Shown one piece after another: positions 27,336-37,645 of a stretch of 64,000 nt of DNA. A model generated the notes under the pieces. It had not been told where the DNA came from and made no database searches. It saw only the letters and a list, made by a program, of their open reading frames with translations. How positions within the stretch are numbered: the stretch's first letter is position 1; each line of letters opens with the position of its first letter. This DNA is from Koleobacter methoxysyntrophicus. Lineage in GTDB: Bacteria > Bacillota > Thermosediminibacteria > Koleobacterales > Koleobacteraceae. Where the stretch lies: positions 682,001 to 746,000 of the forward strand of contig NZ_CP059066.1 in the NCBI RefSeq assembly GCF_017301615.1. The letters are read 5' to 3'. The position numbers were made by a program, and so were the translations under genes.

Positions 27336-28370
27336 TTAGATGTCCAGCTGTTTTGATTGACGCAAACTCGTAATTCCCCACTGCCGCCCGGCTATCACAA
27401 GCAGTGTTATTAATACGATCAATATAAATCCTGCCTGAAGCAATCCCATCTCGCTAAGGGCTATTGCACTCATCCCTAAAGCGGCACTGATAGAATACAT
27501 TATAAGCACCGTCTGTCTCTGGGTCAGTCCTATAGCCAGCAGCCGGTGGTGGAGATGGTCCTTATCGGCCTTCATTACGGGATATCCATTAATAGCCCTT
27601 CTTAGAATCGCAAAAGCCGTATCGAATATAGGAAGACCCAGGGCTAGAATCGGCACTGCAAGGGCTATTGCCGTCGCGCTCTTTATGGCCCCCATTACCG
27701 ATATTGCAGCCAGGACATAACCCAAAAACATTGCACCGGTATCTCCCATAAAGATCTTTGCGGGGTTGAAATTGAATGGCAAAAATCCCACTGCCCCTCC
27801 GGCCAGGGCTGCTGTCAGGATAACCACGGGCCCGAGGCCTTCATTCAATGCCACCAGCATCAGGGTAAAAGATGCTATAGAAGCTATCCCCGCTGCCAAA
27901 CCGTCCAGGCCGTCTATGAAATTAAGTGTATTGGTAACCCCTACTATCCAAAATATCGTTATAGGTATGCTCAATTTCCCAAGGTAAACCATATCCCCTA
28001 AGGGGTTTGTAACCCATTCGACTTTTATCCCGAAATAAACCAGTATTCCGGCCGCCGCTACCTGCCCCAGCAGTTTAATCTTTGCGGGAAGGTTATATAT
28101 GTCATCCAGAACCCCCAGGATGGTAATAAGGGTTCCCCCTATGATTACCCCTTTAATGTTATCCGTTACGGGCATGGTAATGAGGACGGTAACAATAAAG
28201 GCGATATAAATAGCCAGACCCCCTATCCTGGGTATGGGTTTGGTATGAACCCTTCTTTCGTCTTTAGGGATATCTACCGCTCCTGTTTTCCAGGCCAGCC
28301 TTTCTACGAATGGCGTTAATATATAGGAAATTACAAGGGCAACAATAAAGGCATATATATAAGTTTTCAT
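27336..28370 (-). CDS. tagO: Undecaprenyl-phosphate N-acetylglucosaminyl-1-phosphate transferase
   Basis: An integral membrane enzyme of the MraY/WecA family that loads GlcNAc-1-P onto undecaprenyl phosphate, starting teichoic acid or other glycan synthesis. The 344 residues form about ten membrane helices. Motifs are RRVHTKPIPRIGGLAIY, GVLDDIYNLPAKIKLLGQ (the DD of the family), TNTLNFIDGLDGLAAGI and AKIFMGDTGAMFLGY, then a cytoplasmic KADKDHLHHRLLAIG loop. It is upstream of wecB, matching the pathway. Confidence 0.95.
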   Translation of the reverse strand: MKTYIYAFIVALVISYILTPFVERLAWKTGAVDIPKDERRVHTKPIPRIGGLAIYIAFIVTVLITMPVTDNIKGVIIGGTLITILGVLDDIYNLPAKIKLLGQVAAAGILVYFGIKVEWVTNPLGDMVYLGKLSIPITIFWIVGVTNTLNFIDGLDGLAAGIASIASFTLMLVALNEGLGPVVILTAALAGGAVGFLPFNFNPAKIFMGDTGAMFLGYVLAAISVMGAIKSATAIALAVPILALGLPIFDTAFAILRRAINGYPVMKADKDHLHHRLLAIGLTQRQTVLIMYSISAALGMSAIALSEMGLLQAGFILIVLITLLVIAGRQWGITSLRQSKQLDI

Positions 28371-28511
28371 AATAATAACACCTCGTTTATCTACTCCTCA
28401 ATATTCGTCAAAAATCAATACACAGCACAATAGATGATAGATGCTTGAGCTTTTTGGGAAAATCATCTTATTAAATTGTAACTTACCCGACAGTATTTGT
28501 CAACTTGTGCA

Positions 28512-28952
28512 TCATTCAATCCGGTCAAGTTTAACCCCTGCTTCCCTGAGCATCTCTATAGAAAGGTCGTCAGGATAATCTCCCTTATATACAATCCTTT
28601 TTATTCCTGCGTTAATAAGCATCTTGGCACAGAGGCTGCACGGCTGTGTTGTGCTGTATAGGGTCGCCCCTTTTATACTGACCCCTATCATGGCAGCCTG
28701 AATTATGGCATTCTGTTCGGCGTGAATACCCCTGCAGAGTTCATGTCTTTCCCCCGGGGGAACGTTTCTTTCCCCCCGGATGCATCCCGTTTCTTCGCAG
28801 TGTTTAAGCCCTGTAGGGGCACCATTGTAACCGGTAGTTATAATCCTATTATCCCTTACAAGCACTGCTCCTACCTGTCTCCTCAAGCATGTTGAACGTC
28901 TGGATGTCAGTTGGGCTATTTCCATAAAATATTCATCCCAGGATGGTCTCAT
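28512..28952 (-). CDS. dCMP deaminase (ComEB-like)
   Basis: Zinc enzyme that converts dCMP to dUMP for thymidylate synthesis. From the ATG at 28952 (GGGAGGC upstream) the protein has 146 residues, the family size; 31 further open codons upstream overlap the upp end and are not counted. Zinc ligands are in [13 protein letters not shown] (His-Ala-Glu) and [12 protein letters not shown] (PCxxC), with an extra cysteine/histidine set ([14 protein letters not shown]) characteristic of dCMP deaminases. It follows upp by 20 nt. Confidence 0.95.
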   Translation of the reverse strand: MRPSWDEYFMEIAQLTSRRSTCLRRQVGAVLVRDNRIITTGYNGAPTGLKHCEETGCIRGERNVPPGERHELCRGIHAEQNAIIQAAMIGVSIKGATLYSTTQPCSLCAKMLINAGIKRIVYKGDYPDDLSIEMLREAGVKLDRIE

Positions 28953-28972
28953 CAGACTGCCTCCCAATCGAA

Positions 28973-29629
<657 letters not shown>

Positions 29630-29691
29630 TTAGGGCTTTTCTATGTATACGGTAAAACAAAACTTCCGAAATTTCTGCTGTCACAGGTAAG

Positions 29692-30936
29692 CTACTTCAG
29701 GCTGGGATAGAGGGGAAATTTCTCACAAAGGATTTTTACCCTCTTTCTTATCCGTTCTATAAGCAGCTTATCCCCAGAACCCGTTAAAGCATCTGAAATC
29801 AAGGAGGCTATCTCTTCCATTTCCTGTTCCTTCATCCCTCTGGATGTAACAGCCGGGGTTCCCAGTCTTATGCCGCTGGTTACAAAAGGCGTTTCTGGGT
29901 CAAAGGGTATGGTATTCTTGTTAACGGTTATACCTACCTCATCCAGAACGGTTTCTGCTTCCCTGCCCGTTACCCCCTTATTCCTAAGGTCAACAAGTAC
30001 CAGGTGATTATCGGTACCCCCGGATACCAGGTTGAAACCGTTCTGCTTCAAAGCCTCTGCCAGCGCCTTTGCATTATTTATTACCTGTTCCTGATAACTC
30101 TGAAACTCGGGCATCATGGCCTCTTTAAAGCAGACAGCTTTTGCTGCAATCACGTGCATCAGCGGCCCTCCCTGGGTTCCCGGGAATATGGCTTTGTCTA
30201 TGTCTTTCGCAAACTCATGTTTACATAATATCATTCCGCCCCTCGGCCCTCTCAAAGTTTTGTGGGTCGTTGTGGTTACAAAATGGGCATAAAGCACGGG
30301 ATTAGGATGAAATCCTGCCGCTACGAGACCGGCAATATGAGCCATGTCTACCATTAAATAGGCGCCTACCGAATCGGCAATCTCCCTAAAGCGTTTGAAA
30401 TCTATGATTCTCGGATATGCGCTGGCACCGGCGATTATCATCCTTGGCCTGTGTTTTTTGGCAAGGTCCATAACCTTGTCATAATCGATATATCCCGTTT
30501 CCTTATCTACTCCGTACGGAATAAAGTTGAAATACTTACCGGACAGATTTACAGGACTGCCGTGGGTAAGGTGCCCCCCATGGGTAAGGTCCATTCCCAT
30601 TACGGTATCCCCTATATTCAGGGCAGCAAAATAGACGGCTATGTTGGCTTGAGCACCGGAATGAGGCTGGACATTGGCATGTTCTGCATTAAAGACCTCT
30701 TTAGCCCTCTCGATCGCCAGTTTTTCTACAATATCCACATATTCACACCCGCCGTAATACCTCTTACCGGGATAGCCTTCAGCATATTTATTGGTCAGCG
30801 GTGTGCCCATAGCCTCCATAACGGCTCTGCTTACAAAATTTTCCGAGGCAATGAGTTCGATTTTGTTTCTCTGCCTCTCTACTTCCTTTTCAATAGCATC
30901 GGCAACTTCTCTATCTATAAGTTTCAGGAAGTTCAT
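29692..30936 (-). CDS. glyA: Serine hydroxymethyltransferase
   Basis: PLP enzyme exchanging serine and glycine with tetrahydrofolate, the main source of one-carbon units. The 414 residues have [20 protein letters not shown], the glycine-rich [25 protein letters not shown] and the PLP-lysine segment [14 protein letters not shown]. Normal length, strong match throughout. It lies between rpiB (28 nt upstream) and upp (89 nt downstream) in a conserved Clostridia gene order. Confidence 0.98.
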   Translation of the reverse strand: MNFLKLIDREVADAIEKEVERQRNKIELIASENFVSRAVMEAMGTPLTNKYAEGYPGKRYYGGCEYVDIVEKLAIERAKEVFNAEHANVQPHSGAQANIAVYFAALNIGDTVMGMDLTHGGHLTHGSPVNLSGKYFNFIPYGVDKETGYIDYDKVMDLAKKHRPRMIIAGASAYPRIIDFKRFREIADSVGAYLMVDMAHIAGLVAAGFHPNPVLYAHFVTTTTHKTLRGPRGGMILCKHEFAKDIDKAIFPGTQGGPLMHVIAAKAVCFKEAMMPEFQSYQEQVINNAKALAEALKQNGFNLVSGGTDNHLVLVDLRNKGVTGREAETVLDEVGITVNKNTIPFDPETPFVTSGIRLGTPAVTSRGMKEQEMEEIASLISDALTGSGDKLLIERIRKRVKILCEKFPLYPSLK

Positions 30937-30964
30937 TTGTTGTCACCGTTCCTTTCCATCAACT

Positions 30965-31450
30965 TTATCTTATCGGTTCCTCCTGCTTAGTATCATTGCA
31001 ACATATGAATCCGTTTCTTTCTACCGCCTTTATCTTATTAACTCTCCTCTCGTGCCTCCCCCCTTCAAATTCTGTTCTCAACCAAATGTCAACAATTTCT
31101 CTGGCCAGACCCGGGCCTATAACCCTTTCGCCCATAGCCAGAATATTGGCATCATTGTGTTCCCGGGATGCCCTGGCGGAAAAACAGTCATGACATAGGG
31201 CAGCCCTTATACCCGGAACTTTATTTGCAGCAATGGAGATTCCGATCCCTGTTCCGCATATGAGAATCCCTCGGTCAAATCTGCCTTCAGCTACACTCTT
31301 TGCAACGGGTAGTGCAATATCCGGGTAATCCACCGGTTCACATGTATAACAGCCAAAATCCTTATACTCTATCCCCCTTTCTTCAAGGTATTCAATTATA
31401 ACCCTTTTTAGGTTGAAACCCCCGTGATCGCTCCCTACAGCAATTCTCAA
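30965..31450 (-). CDS. rpiB: Ribose 5-phosphate isomerase B
   Basis: Interconverts ribulose 5-phosphate and ribose 5-phosphate. Residues 1-145 cover the RpiB/LacAB fold: AVGSDHGGFNLK, the active-site cysteine at about position 65 in ILICGTGIGISIAANK, HDCFSARASREHNDANIL and EFEGGRHERRV. A 15-residue tail (NGFICCNDTKQEEPIR) extends the usual end. It starts at TTG with GGAGGGG upstream and is the first gene of rpiB-glyA-upp-dCMP deaminase. Confidence 0.96.
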   Translation of the reverse strand: MRIAVGSDHGGFNLKRVIIEYLEERGIEYKDFGCYTCEPVDYPDIALPVAKSVAEGRFDRGILICGTGIGISIAANKVPGIRAALCHDCFSARASREHNDANILAMGERVIGPGLAREIVDIWLRTEFEGGRHERRVNKIKAVERNGFICCNDTKQEEPIR

Positions 31451-31829
31451 GCTTTATCCCCTCCTAAAAAATTTATCCCGATTTTTGCCGCCTGAAAAAG
31501 TAGTTTCGATATCTTCCTCTTTTCCCATTATTTCCTTATTACGTCTTTATGTTTTTCCTTATTTATAGATTTTATTCCAGGGTTCTAAGCTTTTTAACCC
31601 TCTCTGCATACGTTCAGGCAGCTCTACCCTCTCCCTTGACCTGTAAAAGATAAAGGTTTTTATGAAAGCATAACATAAAAATATTCTGCCTGTAAAGGTC
31701 TTTTCCCTTCAAAAGCTTCAAATAAATTTGGAATTTCTTTTTTAAACCGCTCATTTAACCCAAACTTAGCAGGCAGTCAATAAAAACTCCTTCCCGGTTT
31801 CCAGATATACTATTGTCATCGTAATTAAA
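31451..31829. other. Gene-free stretch upstream of rpiB
   Basis: About 380 bp, AT-rich, with no open frame of substance and no RNA motif I recognise. It must contain the rpiB operon promoter (minus strand), but no box pair stands out. The mcp terminator closes it on the right. Confidence 0.6.
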
Positions 31830-31848
31830 AGGGCCTGAATACGGCCCT
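31830..31848 (-). terminator. Terminator of the chemoreceptor gene
   Basis: AGGGCC-GTATTCA-GGCCCT on the minus strand followed by TTTTAATTA, 6 nt past the stop. Confidence 0.8.
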
Positions 31849-31853
31849 ATCTT

Positions 31854-33389
31854 TTAAACAGTCAGGTCAATCCCTACTACCCCTATAATATTATCCCTAT
31901 CATCTCTGATAGGTGCTGAAATAGTAATGCACGGCTTGTACGTAAAAACCGATATATATGCATCTGATATATAGGTCCTTCCGGAAATGGCTTCTTTAAA
32001 CCATTCTCTGTGCTTTAGCGAACTCATCTCAATTTCTAGGGTTATGTAAATGAAGTTGCCATCTCTATCCGTTGAGAAAACCGCTTCAATATTTTTATCG
32101 CTTTCTATTATCTCTTTAAACAGATTTTTGTGCTGCTCTTTGTCAAGGGACTTCAATCGTGAATCCGCTGCAAGCTCTCTTATTTTCTCCAAATATTTTT
32201 CAGCTTTTTGCTTAACCTTTTCTCCGGCCTTGTCCTTTTTTTTAAATTCAGAGATAATGGTATAATTTTCTTCGGTAAGCTCTGTAAGTTCCCGGGCTGA
32301 GCTCAAAATTGAATCCATATTTTTCTCCAGTTCCTGGGTAGAAGCCATTACTTCCTGTGAACCTGCCGCAGTTTCCTGGGATACCGCTGCCATCCTCTCG
32401 GCAGCCTTCAGGACGTTTTCCACCTTTTTCTTCTGTTCATCGGTAGCCAGGGTTATATCCCGGACAGAAGCCTTTATCTTTTCCACCCCTTCAGCTATCC
32501 TGTCAAAACTCCTCAGTGTCTCATCACTCCTGCTCAGGTTTTCTTCCACCTTCTTTACGGTCTGCTCAACCTGACGGGCCGTATCAACAGTAGCCTTCTG
32601 TATTTTATCTATAATTGCTGCAATATCTCCTGCTGATTTCTTCGACTCTTCGGCCAGCTTCCTTATCTCCGACGCTACCACGGCAAATCCTCTTCCCGCT
32701 TCGCCGGCTCTTGCGGCTTCTATAGCTGCGTTAAGGGCTAACAGGTGTGTCTGCTCTGCTATATCGGTAACTATGTTTACAATCTTCCCCACCTGGGACG
32801 TCTCCTTCTCAAGACCCCTCATCCTTTCGGCAGCCTCCAGGTTTGCCCCCGATGATTCCTTTATGTCGTCTATAAGCTGCTGAATCACCGTTCTGCTTTC
32901 TTGAGCAGCTTCAGCCACCTGGACCGTTATTTGCAGCGTGTCCTTTGACCTGTTCGCTATGTCTTCGGCAAACCGGGATAAAAAACCGGCATCCTCCGAT
33001 GTCTGTTCTGCTGCCCCGGCCTGTTCCTGGGTACCCGACGAAATCTCTTCTACAGCCCGGGATATTTCCGATGAAGCCATCTTTACCTGCTGGATGCTGT
33101 CTTTAAGGCTCTTTGCCGAAAGGCTTGTCTTCTCCGTCGTTACCTGAAGCTGTGTCAGCATCTTCCTCATAAAACCGAGTAAATTCTCTACAGCTTCTAC
33201 TATATCCCTGAATAAACCGCCGGCTCCCTTTAACTCCAAAGAACTTATTAAATCACCTTCTGAAAGACCCCTGATATATTCCGATATCCTGCCAAGGTTA
33301 ACGCTAATCCCTCTCCTGGCCGCTGCAGAACACATTAAGCCCGCTAACACTACCGCGATAACAGCATACAATACCGGGATACTGTCCAT
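31854..33389 (-). CDS. Methyl-accepting chemotaxis protein with C-terminal sensor
   Basis: A 511-residue chemoreceptor. One membrane helix at residues 5-24 is followed by a HAMP-like stretch ([17 protein letters not shown]) with no extracellular domain. The methylation/signalling region covers about 80-390, with the hairpin tip [43 protein letters not shown]. Residues 400-511 form a Cache/PDC-like ligand domain ([45 protein letters not shown]) on the cytoplasmic side. This order, sensor after signalling tip, is uncommon and implies sensing of an internal or membrane-permeant ligand. Single-gene unit with its own terminator. Confidence 0.88.
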   Translation of the reverse strand: MDSIPVLYAVIAVVLAGLMCSAAARRGISVNLGRISEYIRGLSEGDLISSLELKGAGGLFRDIVEAVENLLGFMRKMLTQLQVTTEKTSLSAKSLKDSIQQVKMASSEISRAVEEISSGTQEQAGAAEQTSEDAGFLSRFAEDIANRSKDTLQITVQVAEAAQESRTVIQQLIDDIKESSGANLEAAERMRGLEKETSQVGKIVNIVTDIAEQTHLLALNAAIEAARAGEAGRGFAVVASEIRKLAEESKKSAGDIAAIIDKIQKATVDTARQVEQTVKKVEENLSRSDETLRSFDRIAEGVEKIKASVRDITLATDEQKKKVENVLKAAERMAAVSQETAAGSQEVMASTQELEKNMDSILSSARELTELTEENYTIISEFKKKDKAGEKVKQKAEKYLEKIRELAADSRLKSLDKEQHKNLFKEIIESDKNIEAVFSTDRDGNFIYITLEIEMSSLKHREWFKEAISGRTYISDAYISVFTYKPCITISAPIRDDRDNIIGVVGIDLTV

Positions 33390-33726
33390 TTCCGTTTATC
33401 CCCCCTGAAATCAAAATAAAAGGATATTCAACAGCTGCAGAAAACCGAAAGCTTACTGTGTTAACAGATGTATAATATATAATATTTTGACAAAAATTTA
33501 AAAAATCCTGCCTTTTTTCCCATATTTTCCTTAAATAATGATAAAATAAAAAGGCCTGTTCGGCCCATCCCTCCGCTTGCCGTTCGCACCGCTCTTAGCT
33601 CCGCTCACTCTGGAATTTGGCTCTATATTGTGAAATTAGGGTATATATTTTTTCTGCGTTTAAGTGTAAAATTTAAATGTAAAACAGAATGGAAAGAAGA
33701 CATACTACATGAAAAGGGGGATAAAA
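33390..33726. other. Intergenic region between chemoreceptor and LysR gene
   Basis: Divergent promoters must lie here. A GC-rich patch (about 33555-33612) contrasts with the AT-rich surroundings. On the minus strand TTTACA-17 bp-TATATA is followed, after the GC patch, by a small hairpin GGGCC-GAACA-GGCCT with T5 (33549-33565), suggesting a short transcript or an attenuated leader ahead of the chemoreceptor gene. No known riboswitch motif was recognised. Confidence 0.4.
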
Positions 33727-34641
33727 ATGGATTTCAGGCAGATCGAAGCCTTTGTATATGTTGTCCGCCTTAAAAGTTTTTCCAAAGCAGGTGAAGCGAT
33801 GTATTTAACACAACCGACCATAAGTGCCCATATAAACTCCCTGGAAAACGAATTGGGAATAAAGCTCCTCGACAGGTCAAACAAAGAAATTATTCCCACA
33901 AAAGCGGGCAGAATATTTTTCGATTACGCAGTTAATTTAATCAATACAAGGGATAACGCGATATTCAGATTAAGCGAATATTCCAGCAAAATGGAAGGGA
34001 AGATCGAAATCGCCGTTTCCACCATCCCGGGGCAGTATTTGCTGCCCGGGGTGATAAAGGATTTTCATGAAAAATACCATAATATAAGGTTTTCTATACA
34101 GCAGTTTGACTCTAGAGAAGTCATAAAGGAGCTGCTGGACGGTAGAGTTGAAATCGGCATCGTGGGGTCCAGGGTAGAAAACGACAAATTAATTTATGAT
34201 TTTCTAACAGAGGATCAGTTGGTTCTTATCACCCCTAACAATGATAGATATGCAGATATTAATTCACGCACCCTGCCGTTTGAATATATCGCCCGGGAAA
34301 ATTTTATTTTCCGCGAGCCGGGTTCCGGGACCAGGCTGGAATTTGAAAGAGCCCTTAAACAAAAGGGAATTGACCCCAAATCGTTGAATGTTATAGTGCA
34401 AATGAGCAGTCCAGAAGCAATAAAACATTCTGTCAGTATCGGCCTTGGGATTTCGGTAGTATCTCTTTTAAGCATAAAAGACTACCTGAAATTCAGGCAA
34501 ATAAGGATATTCGATATCGAAGGTTTAAATTTAAGAAGGGCATTTTATTTTGTTCACCATAAAAACAGGCCGATTTCACCAATTACCCAAGCCTTTAAGG
34601 ATTTCACCCTCAAATATTATAAATCTAAGGTTATCCCCTGA
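33727..34641 (+). CDS. Selenium-metabolism-associated LysR-family regulator
   Basis: A 304-residue LysR regulator. The winged helix (MDFRQIEAFVYVVRLKSFSKAG, LTQPTISAHINSLENELGIKLL) is close to the subgroup found beside yedE-type selenium genes; the effector domain spans about 90-295. ATG 33727 is preferred since AAAAGGGGG lies about 6 nt upstream; six codons upstream are also open. The neighbours (class V aminotransferase, YedE, TusA-like, DUF3343) support a role in selenium metabolism. It converges with the aminotransferase gene; the two ends overlap by 11 bp inside one hairpin. Confidence 0.88.
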   Translation: MDFRQIEAFVYVVRLKSFSKAGEAMYLTQPTISAHINSLENELGIKLLDRSNKEIIPTKAGRIFFDYAVNLINTRDNAIFRLSEYSSKMEGKIEIAVSTIPGQYLLPGVIKDFHEKYHNIRFSIQQFDSREVIKELLDGRVEIGIVGSRVENDKLIYDFLTEDQLVLITPNNDRYADINSRTLPFEYIARENFIFREPGSGTRLEFERALKQKGIDPKSLNVIVQMSSPEAIKHSVSIGLGISVVSLLSIKDYLKFRQIRIFDIEGLNLRRAFYFVHHKNRPISPITQAFKDFTLKYYKSKVIP

Positions 34642-34650
34642 TAACCTTTT
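34627..34650. terminator. Bidirectional terminator containing both stop codons
   Basis: AAGGTTATC (34627-34635), loop CCCT, GATAACCTT (34640-34648), with T residues after it on the plus strand and A residues before it. The LysR stop (TGA 34639-34641) and the aminotransferase stop (34631-34633) both lie inside the stem-loop. Confidence 0.8.
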
Positions 34651-35782
34651 TAACGGCATCAATGGTGTATTCTACTTCTTTCTGTGTATTAAAATGGCTG
34701 AAGCTGAATCTTACAGTGCCCTGCGGAAATGTTCCCAGGGTTTTATGGGCTGAAGGAGCGCAGTGCATCCCGCATCTCGTCATTATGCCGTAGTTTTTTT
34801 CAAGGTTATAGGCAATTTCTGCATTGTCCTTATTTATAAAGTCTATCGAAATAACAGCCGTCCTGCCTTCTATACCCTCTAGGCCCGCAAGGGCTATGCC
34901 TTTCATATCATGAAGGCCTTTTAGAAACATGTCTGCCAGCTCCATTTCCCGCCGTCTTACATTTTCTATACCCTCCTTTTCCAGGTACGAAAGGGCAGCA
35001 TTCAGTCCAAAAATGCCGGGCAGGTTTAATGTGCCGGGTTCAAATCTGTCCGGAAGGAAGGGCGGCACTTCTTCGCTATCGGACAGGCTGCCGGTACCTC
35101 CGCTTACAAGGGGTTCCATAATATCTGCCACATTATCAGTAACAATAAATCCTCCTATCCCCTGCGGTCCTAAAAGCCCTTTATGACCCGTAAATGCCAA
35201 GGCATCCATCTTTGCCCTTTCAAAATCGATGTCCAGTATTCCTGCAGTCTGGGCAGTATCGACGATAAACAGCAGGCCTTTTTCTCTGCATATACTTCCG
35301 ACCTCTTCAATAGGAAGGATTGTACCGCAGACATTGGAGGCATGGGTTATAACAACAGCCTTCGTGTTGTGCTTAACTTGGTTAGAGATGTCTTCGGGAT
35401 TTAATCTTCCTTTCGAATCACAGGGAATTCTGGAAAATTCCACGCCCGTTTTTTTAAGCTGCATTAGGGGCCTCATAACAGCATTATGTTCCATCGAAGA
35501 TACGATGCAGTGGTCACCCGGTTTTAAAAGCCCTTTAATTAGGAAATTTAAGCTCTGAGTAACATTCATATTGAAAATTACATTTTCAGGTTTTTTGAAA
35601 TTAAAAAGCCTGCAAAGTTTCTCCCTTGTATCGAACACTACCTCCTCTGCAGAACTGGCAGTGCTGTAGTTTCCCCTTTTTATATTGCTCCCGATGTATT
35701 CTATATAGTATTTCATCTGTTCACCTACCCCGGGAGCCTTCGGAAAGGTCGTAGCAGCATTATCGAGATATACCCTATCCAT
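34631..35782 (-). CDS. Class V aminotransferase, cysteine desulfurase family
   Basis: A 383-residue PLP enzyme of the NifS/Csd type. Visible: YLDNAATTFPKAPGV at the start, HNAVMRPLMQLK, TQTAGI-type substrate region (VDTAQTAGILDID), the PLP lysine in AFTGHKGLLGPQGIGG, and the C-terminal RCGMHCAPSAHKTLG, whose Cys is placed like the catalytic Cys of desulfurases. In selenium clusters this subfamily is thought to act as a cysteine desulfurase/selenocysteine lyase supplying S or Se. It is divergent from yedE, with a shared 275-bp promoter region. Confidence 0.88.
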   Translation of the reverse strand: MDRVYLDNAATTFPKAPGVGEQMKYYIEYIGSNIKRGNYSTASSAEEVVFDTREKLCRLFNFKKPENVIFNMNVTQSLNFLIKGLLKPGDHCIVSSMEHNAVMRPLMQLKKTGVEFSRIPCDSKGRLNPEDISNQVKHNTKAVVITHASNVCGTILPIEEVGSICREKGLLFIVDTAQTAGILDIDFERAKMDALAFTGHKGLLGPQGIGGFIVTDNVADIMEPLVSGGTGSLSDSEEVPPFLPDRFEPGTLNLPGIFGLNAALSYLEKEGIENVRRREMELADMFLKGLHDMKGIALAGLEGIEGRTAVISIDFINKDNAEIAYNLEKNYGIMTRCGMHCAPSAHKTLGTFPQGTVRFSFSHFNTQKEVEYTIDAVKKVIRG

Positions 35783-35937
35783 GTTTTTCCCCCTTCATAT
35801 ATTATTGTCTGACACCGGAAAACAGCAAATAGGCTCTATTGCCTGCAAACAGGCTGTACCTGTAAAACCATAACAAAAATCGATAATATAGTTATGATTC
35901 CCTCTCTACAATTTTACTATAATAAATGCCTACACAG

Positions 35938-36022
35938 CTATAGGTCTTTTCTATAGTTAAAGAAACAACCATAGACAAGAACAATTACACACTTAAAAGC
36001 TGTTATACTATAATTGCTATAG
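35938..36022. promoter_or_regulatory. yedE promoter with CTATAG repeats
   Basis: On the plus strand TTACAC (35985-35990) and TATAAT (36009-36014) are 18 bp apart, upstream of the yedE GTG. The hexamer CTATAG, itself palindromic, occurs at 35938, 35951 and 36017, the first two 13 bp apart and the third just past the -10. These are candidate sites for the nearby LysR regulator, by inference only. Confidence 0.5.
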
Positions 36023-36057
36023 CGAGGTTTTTCATACTGTATTTAGGAGGGATTCTG

Positions 36058-37137
36058 GTGGACAAAAAAAGACATATAGTGCTGGCAGGTGCAGCTATAG
36101 GACTGCTTGCAGTGATTCTGGTTCAATTCGGCAATGCAGTCAATTACGGTCTTTGTATCGCCTGCTTTATCAGAGATACCGTTGGGGGGTTGGGCCTTCA
36201 CCGGGCAGCAGTGGTTCAATACATAAGGCCTGAAATTATAGGAATCGCTCTGGGTGCCTTCCTGATAGCTGTCGGGAAAAAAGAGTTCAGTGTGCGGGGC
36301 GGGTCTTCTCCTTTTTCCAGATTTATCCTGGGGTTCATCGTAATTATCGGTGCTCTAATGTTTTTAGGATGTCCCCTTAGAATGGTGCTCAGATTGGCCG
36401 GCGGGGATTTAAATGCCGTTTTCGGGCTGTTAGGATTTGTTTCAGGTATATTAATTGGAATCACATTTTTAAACCGCGGATTTACACTGAAAAGGACTTA
36501 TCCTCTAACTGGGTTTGAAGGCTATCTATTTCCTGCCGTTAACATAGGGCTTCTCCTGCTGTTGATTACTTCACCGACATTTATTTTCTTCAGTGAAAAA
36601 GGGCCCGGAGCAGCCCACGCCCCTGTAGCCATATCATTAGCAGCCGGCCTCATAGTAGGGATTGCTGCTCAGAGGACCAGGCTCTGTATGGTAGGCGGGA
36701 TAAGGGATATTGTTTTATTTAAAGATGTTTACTTGATCACGGGTTTTATAGTTATTTTTGCATCGGCCTTAATAGGGAACCTGATAGTTGGAAAGTTCAA
36801 TTTAGGATTTGCAGGTCAGTCTATTGCCCATACTGACGGTCTCTGGAATTTTTTAGGGATGATGCTGGCCGGTTGGGGATCGGTGCTTTTAGGGGGATGT
36901 CCTCTAAGGCAGATTATTCTGGCGGCAGAAGGGAATATCGACTCTGTCATAACAGTAATAGGAATGGCCGCTGGTGCTGCTTTCGCCCATAACTTTGGTC
37001 TGGCCGCTTCTCCCAGCGGCCCTACATTGAACGGCCAAATTGCCGTAGTTATCGGTTTTGCTGCCGTATTTGCCATCGGATATTTTAATATAGACAGGTC
37101 GTCAGATATTAAGATGAAAGGAGATGTTGAACTGTGA
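36058..37137 (+). CDS. yedE: YedE-type selenium transport/metabolism membrane protein
   Basis: A 359-residue polytopic membrane protein with the YeeE/YedE fold (about ten helices, two homologous halves). The selenium-type signature is clear: GNAVNYGLCIACFIRDTVGGLGLHR and VVQYIRPEIIG in the first half, LMFLGCPLRMVLRLAGGD, then AAQRTRLCMVGGIRDIV and SVLLGGCPLRQIILAAEG in the second. These paired cysteines are thought to relay a sulfur or selenium compound across the membrane. Start GTG with AGGAGGG 7 nt upstream. It overlaps the TusA-like gene by 4 nt (GTGA). Confidence 0.9.
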   Translation: MDKKRHIVLAGAAIGLLAVILVQFGNAVNYGLCIACFIRDTVGGLGLHRAAVVQYIRPEIIGIALGAFLIAVGKKEFSVRGGSSPFSRFILGFIVIIGALMFLGCPLRMVLRLAGGDLNAVFGLLGFVSGILIGITFLNRGFTLKRTYPLTGFEGYLFPAVNIGLLLLLITSPTFIFFSEKGPGAAHAPVAISLAAGLIVGIAAQRTRLCMVGGIRDIVLFKDVYLITGFIVIFASALIGNLIVGKFNLGFAGQSIAHTDGLWNFLGMMLAGWGSVLLGGCPLRQIILAAEGNIDSVITVIGMAAGAAFAHNFGLAASPSGPTLNGQIAVVIGFAAVFAIGYFNIDRSSDIKMKGDVEL

Positions 37138-37346
37138 ATTTCCCTCAAATTGATGCCAGGGGAAGATCCTGCCCCGAACCGGTGCTTTTAACAAAAAAAG
37201 CAGTGGAAAAATCCCCAAATGGGGTAGTGGTCATAGTTGACAATCCCACAGCAAGGGATAACGTAACCCGTTTCGGTAAAAACGGGGGTTACAATGTCGA
37301 TATAAAGCAGGACGGCCCTGACTATATTTTAACCCTGAGCAGGTAG
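37134..37346 (+). CDS. TusA/SirA-like sulfur (selenium) carrier, YedF N-terminal type
   Basis: A 70-residue protein of the TusA fold with the sulfur-carrying motif DARGRSCPEPVLLTKKAVE; the Cys accepts a persulfide or possibly a selenopersulfide. In selenium clusters the partner is often the longer YedF with a second, DsrE-like domain; this protein has only the TusA part. GTG start overlapping the yedE stop, so translation is coupled. Confidence 0.85.
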   Translation: MNFPQIDARGRSCPEPVLLTKKAVEKSPNGVVVIVDNPTARDNVTRFGKNGGYNVDIKQDGPDYILTLSR

Positions 37347-37352
37347 ATAACT

Positions 37353-37586
37353 ATGGAATATGTAGCTACATTTTATACCCACTCCGGTGCAATAAAATAT
37401 AACAGATATTTAAGGTCAAGGGGTATAAATTCGGAGGTCATGCCCGTTCCCAGAAAATTCAGTTCAAATTGCGGCATAGGAGTAAAATTTGCTACAGAGG
37501 AACCGATAAAAACCCTTATAAGTGAAGATATGGAGAAGCTTTTCAAGATTGAGGATGGAAGAGATGAACTCATATACAGCGGTTAG
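37353..37586 (+). CDS. DUF3343 protein, putative Se/S carrier-like
   Basis: A 77-residue protein (YVATFYTHSGAIKYNRYLRSRGI, MPVPRKFSSNCGIGVKF) of the DUF3343 family, small proteins that accompany yedE and yedF and are proposed to carry selenium or sulfur; one Cys (SNCG) is the likely site. It follows the TusA-like gene by 6 nt and ends the operon. The last 30 bp of the gene are partly repeated downstream (37617-37646). Confidence 0.85.
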   Translation: MEYVATFYTHSGAIKYNRYLRSRGINSEVMPVPRKFSSNCGIGVKFATEEPIKTLISEDMEKLFKIEDGRDELIYSG

Positions 37587-37645
37587 ACGCACAATACGCT
37601 CTGTCGCAAGCAGCACGGAAAAGACGAACTCATAGATAACGGTTT

